Part shown: one piece after another, positions 32,415 to 44,148 of the stretch
Position numbering within the stretch: position 1 is the first letter of the stretch
Layout: every line of letters begins with the position of its first letter
From: Castor canadensis
Lineage: Eukaryota; Chordata; Mammalia; Rodentia; Castoridae
Reading direction: 5' to 3'
DNA length: 64,000 bases
Assembly: GCF_047511655.1 (NCBI RefSeq)
Contig: NC_133401.1
Span: 14,602,001 to 14,666,000 of the forward strand
Program-made: the position numbers and the translations under genes
Notes under the pieces: model-generated
Database searches by the model: none
Seen by the model: the letters and a program-made list of their open reading frames with translations, nothing else
Told to the model about the DNA's origin: nothing

Positions 32415-34622
32415 GGCGGGGTTGGTTTTCAGGTTTTTATTGTGGGTGTATTTTTGGCGGTGGGACAGGGGCGGCGGGGCAGGCTCTCCCAGGAGAGGTC
32501 CCGGGGGGCCAGGCGTGACCAGCGGACTAGGAGGAGGAAGACGGCGGGAATGTCTTTACTCTCGTATCTTCAGTTCCCGCGCCATTTGACAGAGGGCGCA
32601 GGGCAGACAAAAGGTGAGGGCCGCCCAGTCGTGCCCGATGGAGCCCTAGAGGGTGGGAGAGAGAGGTCAGGAGCCCCGCTTGGAGTCCCAGGAGGCCACT
32701 CCCCAGCCCCTTGCCCCTGCGGTCCCCGGCGGCGCGCACCTGGATGCGGTAGCGCTCGCGCATGCCGGTGCGTAAAGAGTGCAGGCCTCCGGGCAGGTAG
32801 GGCGTGCAGCAGCACTCGCCGAAGTCGTCGGAGATGCGACAGGCGAGGCACAGCGGGGCGAAAGTGCCGCACAGACCTGGGCGGAGAAGGACGTGAAGCT
32901 CAGGCGCCGGGCCGAGGGCGCCTGCGGCCTCATCCGCCGCGGGGAGCGTGGCTGGCAGAGGGGCGTGGCTGGGAGAGGGGAGTGTGGCCCGATTTGGTGA
33001 GGGTCCCAGGCGGAAGGCCGCGGTGGAGGAAATGAAGAAGAGGTCCCAAGCCCAGGAGAATCAGGGTGGAGGAAGGGGGTCACAGCGAGGAAAGGGGAGG
33101 TCGCGTGTTGGAAAGTGTGAGGTCAGGGTTGGGGTCAGTTGGGGTCCCAGGCAGGGAAGAGGGTTAGAGAATGGGAATTGAGTATCCAAAGAAGGGAAGT
33201 GAGGTAGGATTCGTAGGGAGGGTCAAGGACGGGGTGGAGGTGATCTTCTCTCCCTACCGCCCCTCTCCTATCACTCACAGACGGGCATGTCGTTGCAGCA
33301 GTCCGTGAGGCCCGTGTGCCAGTCACTGAGCTGGGTCTGGTAGCAGGTGCTGGCGCATTGGGGCTGACTGGTCACTGGGTAGGACATGGCTGCGGAGGTG
33401 AAAGGAGAGGGTCATCAAGCAGCCTGGCAGGGCCTCTTGGGTCCCAGTGCTCCTGCCACTCTTTCCTCTGCCTAGCAGTCTGGGCAGGGCCACCAGGCTG
33501 CCCACTGAAGGACACCACTCCACCTCCCCTTTCGCTTCTGCCACATCTGGGGATTAACACCCCAGTCTGTCCCTGTTGCCGCTGCTAAATCCACATCTGG
33601 TTGCGCTGGGGTTGGGGTTGGGGGACTCCTGCAGGTTGGAGGAAGGTGAGCATCACATCTGGGCAGGGCCTGGACATGCTGCCTCCTCCTGCACATCTGG
33701 GCTTGGGATGCTGGGTTCCAGCATTTCAGGGGTCTCTGGGGTGGAAACAGGTGCCATTTCTCTTCAAAGCCAGGGTGCCCAGGGGAGGGAGGCAGACAGG
33801 TTCCGGGTCCCGGGAGGGCCGCTGGTCCATCCAGCTGTCCCACCTTTGCCTTTCACGGTGTCGTGCATCTCATACTGCATTTCGCTGGCCCTGAGGAGGT
33901 GGCGGTGTGGACGACGGAGGTGGCTGCAGTAACAGCGGCGGAGTCTGTCCAAGGGACGCTGGATACTGGGGAGGGGAGGGTAAGGGACTGGGGCACTGGG
34001 ACACTGGGCTGTCTGGGGGAGGGGAGCTGGGGAGAAAGAGGCCAAGTCAGCCTGCTGGCTGGAATCAATCTGGGATGGGTAGGGTGGGGGCGAGAAACTC
34101 GCCCATCTCTTTAAAGCTGCCCGACACACCCCAGAGGAATCCCTCAGAGCATAGGCAGAGCTGGAGAGAGAGAGAAAGAGAGCAAGAGACAGAAATAAGC
34201 AGAGACAAGGAGAGAGAGCTCAGAGCCAGGTGCCCACAGAGGTGCATGCTGCCAGTAATGCCACAAGCACCCAGCACTTTGACTCCTCTGTTAGCCCATT
34301 TCACAGAAGGAACAGCAAGGCTCCGAGAGGTGAAGAGAAATGCCACACGTCTAGTGGTCCAAGCTAAGGAGGCTAAAAGAGGGGATGCTGAGCCTCGGGC
34401 TTGCCAAAATCAATCCAGTGCCACTCAGGTTGAGAAGGCAGGACTCAGGACTCTGAAAAGACAGACTGTCAAAGAGGTGAAACAGATGTGAGTGGGGTGG
34501 AGTGGAGGGAAAACAGAGAGGAGGTGCCCGGCATCAAAGCAGAAGGCTTTAGGAAGGGAGGTGCTCCTACCTGCAGGCCCACGGTGTGGTGGTGGAGACA
34601 GATGTGGGTGACACGGCACTGA
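32415..34622 (-). CDS. CNFN: CNFN, cornifelin
   Basis: Cornifelin is a small Cys-rich PLAC8-family protein that is cross-linked into the cornified envelope of stratified squamous epithelia (family knowledge). Coding exons on the minus strand are 33279-33387 (ATG at 33387), 32740-32876 and 32556-32645 (stop TAA at 32556-32558). All have AG/GT borders, and phases are 1, 0, giving 111 residues. It starts [19 protein letters not shown] and ends [11 protein letters not shown]. The PLAC8 Cys clusters are plain ([21 protein letters not shown] and FGECCC, partly quoted). Human cornifelin is 112 aa; the single-residue difference is in the QCATTSCYQ region. A non-coding first exon 34571-~34622 lies behind a TATA box, and AATAAA lies at 32436-32441. 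The gene is in tandem with LIPE and converges with MEGF8. Confidence 0.97.
32436..32441 (-). terminator. CNFN: CNFN polyadenylation signal
   Basis: The minus strand reads cacAATAAAaacc, about 115 bases past the stop codon. It is the only canonical signal nearby. Confidence 0.8.
32556..32645 (-). CDS. CNFN: CNFN last coding exon
   Basis: Encodes [19 protein letters not shown] to ARELKIRE and the stop TAA. The 3' UTR runs on to the AATAAA at 32436-32441. Confidence 0.95.
   Translation of the reverse strand, partial: GSIGHDWAALTFCLPCALCQMARELKIRE
32740..32876 (-). CDS. CNFN: CNFN middle coding exon
   Basis: Encodes the core Cys-rich PLAC8 region from [16 protein letters not shown] to MRERYRIQ, flanked by acceptor ccgcccag and donor gtgcgc. 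Confidence 0.95.
33279..33389 (-). CDS. CNFN: CNFN first standard coding exon
   Basis: The exon begins two bases before the start codon (acceptor ...ccgcag, then ccATGtcc) and ends gtc t before gtgagtga. It encodes residues 1-36 plus the first base of Cys37. Confidence 0.95.
33844..33890 (-). CDS. CNFN: Candidate alternative upstream coding exon of CNFN
   Basis: A 47-bp segment has a good acceptor (cacctcctcag) and donor (aaag, then gtggga). It contains an ATG at 33880 that opens a frame [12 protein letters not shown]. Spliced to the acceptor at 33389 this frame enters CNFN exactly in phase, adding [13 protein letters not shown] before the standard Met. I do not know whether this is an annotated isoform; no expression evidence is available. 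Confidence 0.4.
34571..34622 (-). other. CNFN: CNFN non-coding first exon (predicted)
   Basis: A donor cctgcag/gtagga at the low end and a TATA box about 30 bases upstream of the high end define a short 5' UTR exon. The exact start site is inferred from TATA spacing. Confidence 0.6.
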
Positions 34623-34647
34623 GTTCTCAATCTCAGGCTAGGAGCTG

Positions 34648-34654
34648 CTTATAT
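34648..34654 (-). promoter_or_regulatory. CNFN: CNFN TATA box
   Basis: The minus strand reads cccATATAAGcagctcc, about 28 bases upstream of the inferred start. A focused TATA promoter fits a tissue-restricted, differentiation-induced epidermal gene. Confidence 0.65.
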
Positions 34655-35497
34655 GGGCCAGGCCACTGGGCTGAGGGCGGGGCTCTGACAGAGGTGCTCA
34701 GGGAGCCAAGCCGGTCTGGCTGACCCTCTTCCCCCCACTGGGATTTCCCGCCCTCCCTTTCCATTCCCCAACCCCCACTTCTCCCTAGCCTCACCTCCCA
34801 GGACGAGGAAATAGTGTGTGTGTGCCGGTTGGGTGGGGGGTGGGGGGATCAGGGGGTCAGGATGAGGACATGGGGATGGAGAGAGAAACTGGAGTTGGAA
34901 GAGATAGAGACAGACAGGTGGGGATAGAGGGAAGGTGAGGGGTGCGGCTGGGTCCTCCTGCTGAGACCTAAAGAGGGTGAAACAGAGATGGGGAGGGAGT
35001 AGGGGACAAGGAGACAGCAGAGAGGCAGGGAAGTGGCGAATGGGAGGGAGGGAGTGAGAAGGAGATTCGGAGACAAAGAGAGACAGGAAAACAGAGATGA
35101 CGAAAGATGCCGAGAGACCAAGAGGCTTAAAGATCTGGGAAGAAATAACCAAAAGGGAAGCCAGGACTGGGAGAGGAGAAGCCCAGAGAGGGAAAGAGGA
35201 GGAGGGCAGGTGGAGTCAGTGCAGCAGAGGATCAGGAAAGGGGAGAGGAGAGGACGGGCAGGTAGGGTGGTGCAGGAGGGAGCACAGAGCGGAGCGCCCT
35301 TAGAGACTCCCTCCTCAGGCTTAGACCTGGCCACTTCTCCAGGATCAGGCCGTGTGTGCAGTGTGTTCTGGGGAGCAATTCCAGTGGGGAATCGCTCTAC
35401 TCCGAATTGGGAAGGGAAGATGCTAGGACTGAGAAGTGAACTGAAGGTCAGGGATGTGTCTGGGGCTTGATAAAACAGAAGATGGGAAGAAGATGGC

Positions 35498-35660
35498 CTG
35501 GACCCCAGGGTCTGAGGGAGGAGGGCTGGGGTCTGGCCCCTGGGTCTGAGAGAGGAGGGCTGAGGGTCTCTGGAATTCTGGGCCTGAGGAAGGAGGAGTA
35601 GGGTCTGGACGCCTGAGTCTGAAGGAGGAGACTGGGGCCTTGACCCCTGAGTCACCTAGG
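35498..35660 (+). repeat. ~35-bp GC-rich degenerate tandem repeat (intergenic)
   Basis: Four to five units (ccccagggtctgagggagga) upstream of CNFN. Confidence 0.8.
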
Positions 35661-36702
35661 CTAGGCTGTGCATCCCTGGGTCCTCAGAGTCTGAACTGCT
35701 GGACTCCAGGGAAGGAGCTGGGGATTGGATGCCTGATTCACCAAAGTTTCCCCCCAACAGGCCTGACGGGGTTGGAGGTGACTCAATGGGGAAGCGGCAT
35801 TAGAGCTGGGTGAGGTCCCCAGCACGGGTGTCACCCCAAAAATGTAGGAGGCACAGAAAATTTGGGTGTCACCTGTAGAGAAGGTGGTGTCATCACTCCA
35901 CTGGGTATGGATATGGGGTGACAGCAGTGGTTCACCTGCTGGCCTGGGATCACAGCTTTCCTCCCCAACGCCCAACACACCAGGACCCACGCCTTGGTCT
36001 CTGGCACCATCCAGGTGGCTGGCTCTCTCTGTCCCCAGACCTATGGGGGCAGTGCTCTTCATCTTGCCTGTGCATGTCTGTCACTTGTGTGGTAGCCTGC
36101 GTATGTGACAGCCTTCCCCTCATTTCTGTATCTTTGTCTCGTTTTTCCTCATCCCTTCGTCTCTGCAGATCTCTGGATCCATCTCCCCATTTCTCTTGGT
36201 TTTTCTACTCCTCAGCTCTGTGTCTGTGTGTCCTGGAGTCTCTCAGGTTTTCTCTCATCTCTCCCGCTCTCCAGGTTTGCCCCATGGAGGCAGCCACCGG
36301 AAGCCTTCCCCCCAGCTGGCAAGACTATAGGCTGCAGGTGACTCACCGGCCAGTCAGATCTGAGGACCCCAGGGCTTCCAAGATGATAATCTAACTAAGT
36401 TTCTGCTCCTGATACAGCCTGGGGGCCCCAGTTAGATACAGCTACTCATGTAGATAACAAAACCAGGGCTGCTTTGAGGTTGCCTTCTTGGGGCTGAGGA
36501 GAACAGGGAGCAGGAAGAAGCAGGCCTGATGGACTGAGGAGTGCCCTGTCCCAGCCACTGGGCATCTGGGTTTTGTCTCCTTCAAATGGGATTGTCAGAT
36601 AGTATATAGGATGCTTGGTTCAAATGGAATTTCAGATAAATAATGAATATATTTTTAGCGTTAGTATGTTCCATGAACACACTTACACTAAAAAGACATT
36701 TG

Positions 36703-37115
36703 GGGGCCGGGCATGGTGGTATATACTTATACCAGCACTTTGGAAACTGAGGCAAGAGGTTTGCAAGTTCAAGGACAGCCTGGGCAACTTAGTTAGGCCC
36801 TGTGTCAAAATGAAAAATGGAGCCAGCTGCTGGTGGCTCATGCCTGTAATCCTAGCTACTCAGGAGGCAGAGATCAGGAGGATTGCAATTTGAAGCTAGT
36901 CCCATGCACATAGTTTGAGAGACCCTATCTCAAAAAACCCCAACACAATAAAGGACTGGTGGAGTGGCTCAAGTGGTAGAGTGCCTGCCTAGCAATTATC
37001 AAGCCCTGAGTTCAAACCCCAGTACCCCTCCCCAACAAAAAAAAAGAGGGCTGGAAAGGAAGCTCTAGCACGTGTGAGACCTTGGGTTCCATCCCCAGCC
37101 TGTAAAAATAATTAA
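36703..37115 (+). repeat. Cluster of three forward SINEs
   Basis: B1-like (36703-36818), full dimer (36828-37046, ctgctggtggctcatgcctg to caaaccccagtacccc) and an ID remnant (37046-37115). Confidence 0.8.
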
Positions 37116-37146
37116 TTAATTATCTGAAATTCAAATTGAATGTACT

Positions 37147-37340
37147 TCTTGTAATTTTTTTTTTTAAATGGTACTGGGGGTTAAACTCAGGGCCTACACC
37201 TTGAGCCACTCACCAGACCTATTTTTGTGACAAGTTGTTTTTTGAGCTAGTCTCTCAAACTATTTGCCGTGGCTGGCTTTGAATCTTGATCCTCCAGAGC
37301 AGCTAGGATTACAGGCGTGAGCCACCGGTGCCTGGCCTTC
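37147..37340 (-). repeat. Dimeric SINE, reversed
   Basis: ggtactgggggttaaactca...tacaggcgtgagccaccggtg. It forms an inverted pair with the forward cluster just upstream. Confidence 0.85.
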
Positions 37341-37944
37341 TTATATTTTTATTTGCCAAATCTGGAACCCTATTTTTAAACAGAGAGGAATTCAGGGTTG
37401 TGGTCTTGTTTCCCCAAAACTCAGGAGTCCAGGTTCCAGTCCCCTTCCTCCTGTCCCTAACATTGGGTTGGGGGGGAGGTGTCCAGCCCGCTGCTCCCTC
37501 AGCACCCTAGAGTCCAAGCTTCCAGCCCCTCTCTCCCCAGAATCCAGACATCCACCTCTAAGCCCAGTTGCCCAACTTGAATTTCATAAGGCAGGTTGTG
37601 CCATCCCATCCACTGGCCCTGGTGGAACCGGTCTGGCTAAGCAGACAAGTATGGCCCCCTTTTCCATTCTAAACCTACTGTTTCCTTGAGGGCCTGCCTA
37701 GAAGAACAGGAGGGACACAGGGAGCTTTGGGTGTGTCACTGTGTCTGGTTTAGTTATGTTGTATCTCTGTGTGTGGTTGTGTGACTGTGGGGACTGTCAC
37801 ATCCGTCTCTTCTTCTGTGGTCTGCAGTGTGACACGCGTGAAGGATGTTTCTACTTGTGTATCGTGTTGGATGCCTGTTTAGGAATGTTCTATTAATGTG
37901 GCTTTGACTGGATGAAGGCAGCAATTATTTACGGATGGGGACCT

Positions 37945-38125
37945 GTATGTGATATGCTTTGGAGCCAGAAATCTTGGGTTCGAATCCTTACTGCTTCTTA
38001 CTGACTCCAAAACCTTGGGCAAGTCACCAAATTTCTCTGCACCACAATTTTCCCATCTGTAAAATGGGTTGTTACAAATAGAGTTGTTGAGAATGTTAAG
38101 TGAGTTGAATTAATTCATGTGAAGA
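37945..38125 (+). repeat. MIR element
   Basis: ttggagccagaaatcttggg...gcttcttactgac...ttgggcaagtcaccaaattt...tcccatctgtaaaatgggtt is a clear MIR body and tail. Confidence 0.85.
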
Positions 38126-38179
38126 GTTTAGAATTGTGGCTAATATTAAATTTATTTAATTAATTAAATTATTTATTTA

Positions 38180-38715
38180 TTTTACCGTATAGGGGTTTGA
38201 ACTCAGGGCCTATACTTTGAGCCACTGCACCAGCCCTTTTTTGTGATGGGTTTTTCAAGATAGGGTCTCGAAAACTATTTTCCCAGGCTGCTTTGAACCG
38301 TGATCCTCCTGATTTCTGCTTCCTGAATAGCTAGGATTACAGGCGTGAACCACTAGCACCTGGCTAAAAGGCACACTTTTTTTTTGACAGCACTGAGGTT
38401 TTGAGCTCAGGGGCCTGCCTTTGCTAGACAGGTGTTCTACCACTTGAGCCAAATTCGCTCAACCTTTCTGCTTTAGTTATTTTTTCCAATAGGGTCTCAC
38501 TTTTATGCTCGGGCCAGCCTGGACTTCAGTCCTCCTATTTACCTCTCCTGTGTACTGGGATGACAGGTGTGTACCACCACACCTAGCATATTAGTTGAGA
38601 TGGGGTTGGGGGGGGTCTCACTAACTTTTTGTCTGGGCTGGCCTTGAACCCTGATCCTCTGAATCTCTGCCTCCTGAGTAGGTGAGATTACAGATGTAAG
38701 CCACTGTACTCTGTA
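38180..38715 (-). repeat. Tandem reversed SINE copies
   Basis: One dimer 38180-38366 (ttgaactcagggcctatact...caggcgtgaaccactagca) and a further complex of reversed halves 38377-38715. Confidence 0.75.
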
Positions 38716-39007
38716 GGAAACATTTTGCTTGTGATGGCGATGGTTATGATGTGTTCTGCTAGGTACTGGGGATACAGTAGTAAACAAAACCATGCACCTT
38801 TGCTCATGCTCTTTTTAGCAGGGACTGGATCACTGGCTTATCAGTGGCTGGGCATATCACTGAGTAGCTGGGGTGTCTGTTTTGCATGTGGATATTTCTA
38901 TCGTTGCACACAATTCTAGGATTGTGTGCTTTCATTTTTGTTTGTGCTCAGATGCAATTATAATTGCGATCTGTGTGTACCTGATTATGTGGGTACAAAA
39001 GCAGATC

Positions 39008-39432
39008 ACGGGCTGGGATGTGTGGCTTCCACTGGCAGAGCGCCTACTTTGCAAGCATGAAGACCTGAGTTCAAACCCCAGTACCACCAAAACAAGAAAA
39101 CAAAAAACCCAATAGCTGGGCGCTGGTGGCTTATGCCTGTAATCCTAGCTACTCAGGAGGCAGAGATCAGGAGGATTGTGGTTCGAAGCCAGCCTGGGCA
39201 AATAGTTTACGAGACCCTGTCTCAAAAATACCCATCACAGGGCTGGCAGAGTGGCTCAGATGATAGAGTGCCTTCCTAGCAAGTGTGAGGCCCTGAGTTC
39301 AAACATCAGCACCCCTAAAAAAAAAAGATAAAAAAATTACCCATCACAAAAAAAAAGGGCTGGTGAAGTGGCTCAAGGTGTAGGCCCTGAGTTCAAACTT
39401 CAGTACAGCAAAAAAAAAAAAAAAAAAAGGAA
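39008..39432 (+). repeat. Array of forward SINE units
   Basis: ID-like unit (39008-39108), full dimer (39110-39330) and a right-half-only unit (39336-39432) with A tails; the units appear inserted into each other's tails. Confidence 0.8.
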
Positions 39433-41089
39433 AGAAAATCAATAAATCACCAAAAAACCCAAAAACCCCCAAAATAGATCACACTCAACACATGCTATGA
39501 AGGGCATGTATTGAGTGTGATCTTGTATTTCCAACTCTGAGGTGCTGAGAGAATGCCTGTGTTTGGAGCCTTAAGAAACCCGTTCTCAGCCCCCAGGCAA
39601 CTCCATGTCCCACAGGTGACCCTGGGAGGCTGACTTCTTCCAAAATGAACCTCAGTTTCTTCCCAATGGGATGGTGGCTCAGTGGCTTTAGGAGAAACAC
39701 AAGAGTGAAAGGGGAGGTAAGAGGAGACTGTGAGGCCAGGGAGAGGCTGAGAAATGTGATGGTGACACAGAGGGAGATGGTGGGGGAGGGACAGAGGAAA
39801 AGCTGTATGGAAAGATGTGGATGTTTGTCCATCCATCCCATATGCATTTGCTGAACTCCTGTGACGTGTCAGGGCCTGGACGGGGCATCAGTTCAAGATC
39901 TAGGGTAAAGGAGAGCAATCCAGAGAGAGGAAGGCCCACCAGGAAGCTGTTGTTGTCCCAGGGTGGCCCCCCTGTGTCCATGATGGACCAGAATGCAGTG
40001 ACGGGTCTGAGTGACGGAGGTGAGGAGATGGGGAGGAAGAGGGAGGGCCTTGCTTGTCCCCATCAGCCCTGAGGCCTCATCTGTCCAGGTCAAAGAACAA
40101 AGTCTGCAAGGGAAAGGCCCCTCCCAGGTTGGGGGCGCCCCCATGAATCATTTTCTTATCATCTCCTAATGGCTAATGACATACCTACCTTGTCCTAATC
40201 ACTATTTTTGATCCCAACCCCATAGCAAGAAAAAGGTTGGACAAGCCGGGATCATGGAGTCAGGGAGGAAATATGTGGAAGTCCCCATCCTTGGTCCTGC
40301 CTCCCCTAGGACCCAGCACCTCTCCCAGGAATCTCAACTCTGACTCTCTCCTTTCGTCTGACCTTTCTGGGCCTGTGTTTATCTCCTTGTCTGCCTGTTT
40401 ATCTCTTTGCCTTCATCTGTGTTTTGGCTTCTCCTGTCTCTTTACGTCCGTTATCTTCTTTTTTACATCTATACCTTGATTCTCCTGCACTGGACCTCAA
40501 TTTTCTCACTTGTAAAACGGGGATAATAATAATAATAATCCAATCTCTTAGCACTGAGATGAGGAAGACATGAAACAATTACATAAAATGATTAGCAAAG
40601 AACCCAGGCCACAGTAAATTCAGTTCAAGAGAGCTATAATTATTGTTTTATTACTTTTATCTCCCCACTGATACTATGTTTTCCTTGCTGTCTCCACGTC
40701 AGTCTCAAGTCTCCTCCCCTTCTGAGTTCCTTTTCTTCCCTCTCGATCTCCAGTCAGGGCTCCACCTCTCGACTCGGAACAGACGCCTGGGGGCAAGGCT
40801 GGTTCCAATCCCATAAATAGACTCATAACATCCTGAACCCCAAATCTGTCATCCCTGGGCAGGCCAGTGACTCGGAATCCAGGAGTTCAGGATCTTCCTG
40901 AACTCAGCTCCAACCTCTGAGGTTCCCAGCCGTCTCGTCCCTCAGACCCAGAAGTCCCCAATCCTTCCCTCGGGTTCTAAGTCCCTGCTCCTTCCGGATC
41001 AAGGAGTCTGGGCTCAAGTTCCTACTCAAGACCCAAAGGTCAGGTTAGCAAACAGCTCAGAAGAGCATCGCCGAGTACCCTACTCATGG

Positions 41090-41450
41090 CCTTCCTGCCC
41101 GCAGCACGATTCCTTCCGTCTTCCCAGAGGCGGGGCTGGCACGCGAAGCACGCATCCGGGATCTAGCTGCGATAAGATGCCCATGACGTCAATCACTGTC
41201 ATCCAGCCAATAAACATCCGCAGTCCACTCAAGGCGCTTTCCCGGGAGGGCGGAGCCTCAACCCAAGTCGGACGGCAATAGGGTCTGGGAGACGCCAGTC
41301 TCTGCCAGTCCGCCAATAGATGGAGAACCTGCCGAGTCAACATCCAAGTTGACTCCGCAGAGGCGCAAGAGGGGCTCGCAAGGCAGCCAGTTCTGCGGGT
41401 CTGGCTGGGTAAAGCCCTTTCCAGAATGACCGGTATTGGGGTTCTGGACG
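41090..41450 (+). promoter_or_regulatory. Intergenic CpG/CRE/CCAAT island, possible LIPE antisense RNA promoter
   Basis: CpG-enriched stretch inside otherwise CpG-poor DNA. It has a perfect CRE palindrome TGACGTCA (41184-41191), CCAAT boxes at 41207-41211 and 41313-41317, GC-box-like elements and GGGCGGAGCC. In human, the antisense gene LIPE-AS1 starts a few kb past the LIPE 3' end and runs on the opposite strand; this island is 3.5-3.8 kb past the LIPE 3' end here. The assignment is positional inference. Confidence 0.45.
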
Positions 41451-42527
41451 TAGCTCTGACGGGAAGCAGAGGGGCTTGTGATGAAGGGAAGCGCTCAGAA
41501 CGCATTTTGCTTTATTGGAGAACTGAGTCCAGGGATGCACGATCCATCCTTTCGTCCCACCCGAAGCCTGATTCTCATCTTCCCCTGCCTGTCCTGCTCG
41601 TCCATCTGTCCAGCCCTTCCTGCGCTCATTCCCTCACTCACGATTCCCGTGTATAGTCGCTCACTCACCGTTCACTCCCTCAGCAACCCATTGCTTAAAC
41701 ATTTCCCGAGGCTTCCGGTGTGCCAGGCCTGGTTCTGGGCCATGGTGGAGACCGAGATGAGTCAGACCCGGGCATGGCCCTGGAGGAGCCCGGGTCAGAC
41801 TGGGGTGTGAAGGGGCAGGGACAATACGACAGATTTTTGGGGTTGTTCCGGTAGGGAAAGGATTTCCAGAGGAGGGGCCATTGGAGCTGGATCTTGGATG
41901 AGCACCAGATGCCAGGCAAAGGTGAAAAGGTGATGCAGGAGCATTACTGTGTGCAGGTGGCCAGGTGGCCCATCATGTCACCAAGAGGGGCGCTGTAAGA
42001 CTGGAAGGAGAGAGGAGGTGGGCAGAGGCAGGACCGTAGAGCTTGGAATTTCCCCTGGTGGTAAGGGTAGTTGAGTAGCCATGTACTGGGTTAGAGCAGG
42101 GGTGGGCCGGGTCAGAGCTGGAAGAATGAAATCAAAAACCTAAATAGCCTAGGAGGCGGCTCTGGTCTGGGCCTGGCAGGAGAGGGTGGAGCCTGGATCA
42201 GGGATGAGGCTGAAGGGAAAAGGCTGAGATTCAGGAGGCAAAGAACAGGAGATGGGGTTGATGGGGTATGGCATGAAGGTACGGGACAAGATCCAGAACG
42301 CTTGTCCATCTTAGGCTGCTATCACTGAGATGGGAACGGAAAAGAGGAGGTTTGACAGAGATGAGCTAGGGGTCCCTGGGAGCAAGATGGGGAGCTGTGT
42401 GTGGATCTGGGTCCTTGGAATTCTGGGCCATGGCTCCATCCCCCATTGAAAGGTCCTTGACTTAGAACTCTGTAATCTCAGCATTTGGAAAGTGGGGACA
42501 GGAGAATTGAGATCTTTATGTATTGTT

Positions 42528-43352
42528 TTGGGGGGGATAGTTACTGGGGCTTGAACTCAGGGGCCTCTTAAACCACTCTGCTAGCCCTTTTTTGTGTTGG
42601 GTATTTTTGAGGTAGAGTTTCACAAACTATTTGCCTGGGCTGGCTTCAAATCCCAACAGAATGGAAATCTTGAGGCCAGCTTGCTACACAGTAAGACATT
42701 GTCTCAAAAAACCAAAAGAAAAAGGAGAGAGAGAGAGAGAGACAGAGAGAGAGAGGAAGGAGTGGGGGAGGGAGAGAACAGACAGATGGACACACTTACC
42801 AGGTGAATGAGGACTTCTCCCACCCCCACACAAAAACTGCTCTTTTGTGCTTTTGTGTCTTCGGTTTCTCCCTTTCTGACACCACTAAAACATGTTCCAT
42901 CACCTCTAAACACACACAACCCTGCATCAAAGCAATCAGGAATTACCATTTTTTTCCTTTAATGGTACTGGGATTTGAACTCAGGGCCTCAAACTTGCTA
43001 GGCAGGCATTCTAACACCCCCCCAGGCCTTTTATTTGCTTTAGTTTTTTTTACAGCTAGGGTCTTGTGGATTTTTTTTTTTTTTTCAGAACTGGGGCTTG
43101 AACTCAGGGCCTACACCTTGAGCCACTCCACCAGCCCTTTTTTGTGAAGAGTTTTTTTGAGATAGGGTTTCTCAAACTATTTGCCCAGGCTGGCTTCAAG
43201 CATCGATCCTCCTGATCTGTGCCTCCTGAGTAGCTAGGATTACAGGCGTGAGCCATGGGCTCCCATCTGGGTCTTGTTTTTTTGCCTCAAACTGCACTTC
43301 TACCTATGCCTTCTGCATGGCTGGGATTACAGGTGTGCACCACCACACCTGG
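42528..43352 (-). repeat. Reversed SINE cluster with (GA)n
   Basis: Partial dimer 42528-42660, (GA)n at 42724-42755, ID-like remnant and full dimer 42949-43257, then B1-like 43258-43352 (gctgggattacaggtgtgcacc). Confidence 0.75.
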
Positions 43353-44148
43353 GCATGAATTAACTGTCATCCCTTTTACCGCTACAGACTTGTGGTACCC
43401 AGTGGCTCAGTCCCTTACCTTCCACTGCCTCTTCAGCCCACCACATCTGGCTTCCCATCTCTCATGGTTCTATAAGAGCTCTGGACAAGGTTCCCCTAGG
43501 CCATCTGCTCATTGCTGAGGCCTGAGAATAACATTTCAGTCCTCATCTGTCATGGACCACGAAGTTCCACTGAAACTCCCTTCACTTTACAACCTTCTCT
43601 TTTCTGGTTTGCTTCTTCCTTCTCTAGCACTGGCCTCCCACTCCTCACCCCTCCACAGGGGTGTCAGGGCTCTGTTCTGGCCCTCCTCTACTCCCACCTG
43701 TTCACTCTTTCTGGAAAGGTTCCAGTACCTTGGCTCCAACCAGAAGCGATCACCCACATTGCTCTCCTATGGTCCTTTGGAGTGTCTCATCCAGAAACAG
43801 CTCTGAGCATCACCCCTCCCCCCCCACTCCCTCATATACATATGTCTCCTCTCAGTGAACAGATAGCATCACTGTCCACCTGTTCCCCTGGTCAGACCCA
43901 ACTATCATCCTTGTCACCTTGCTCTCCTGTAACCTCATCCCTAACCTAAATCTTATTCTTGCAACCTCAGTTATGGCTATGGGATGCTCTGCCTGCACCT
44001 CTACCCTCAAGGCCTCTGTCCCAATACTGACTTTGCCTTCCCTTGTCCCTAGCCCCTTTCTTTGCCTCCAGGGCTCCAGATGGTCCCTTTCAGTTCACCC
44101 CCCAATGTCCCAGCAGGCACTGCCCTTCAGCACCTGGAATTGACCCCA

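Noticed and set aside
34849-35655. 268-codon minus-strand open frame upstream of CNFN
   Set aside because: Its peptide (repeated PQ/SDPGVQ-like blocks) is a translation of the ~35-bp repeat and adjacent purine-rich DNA.
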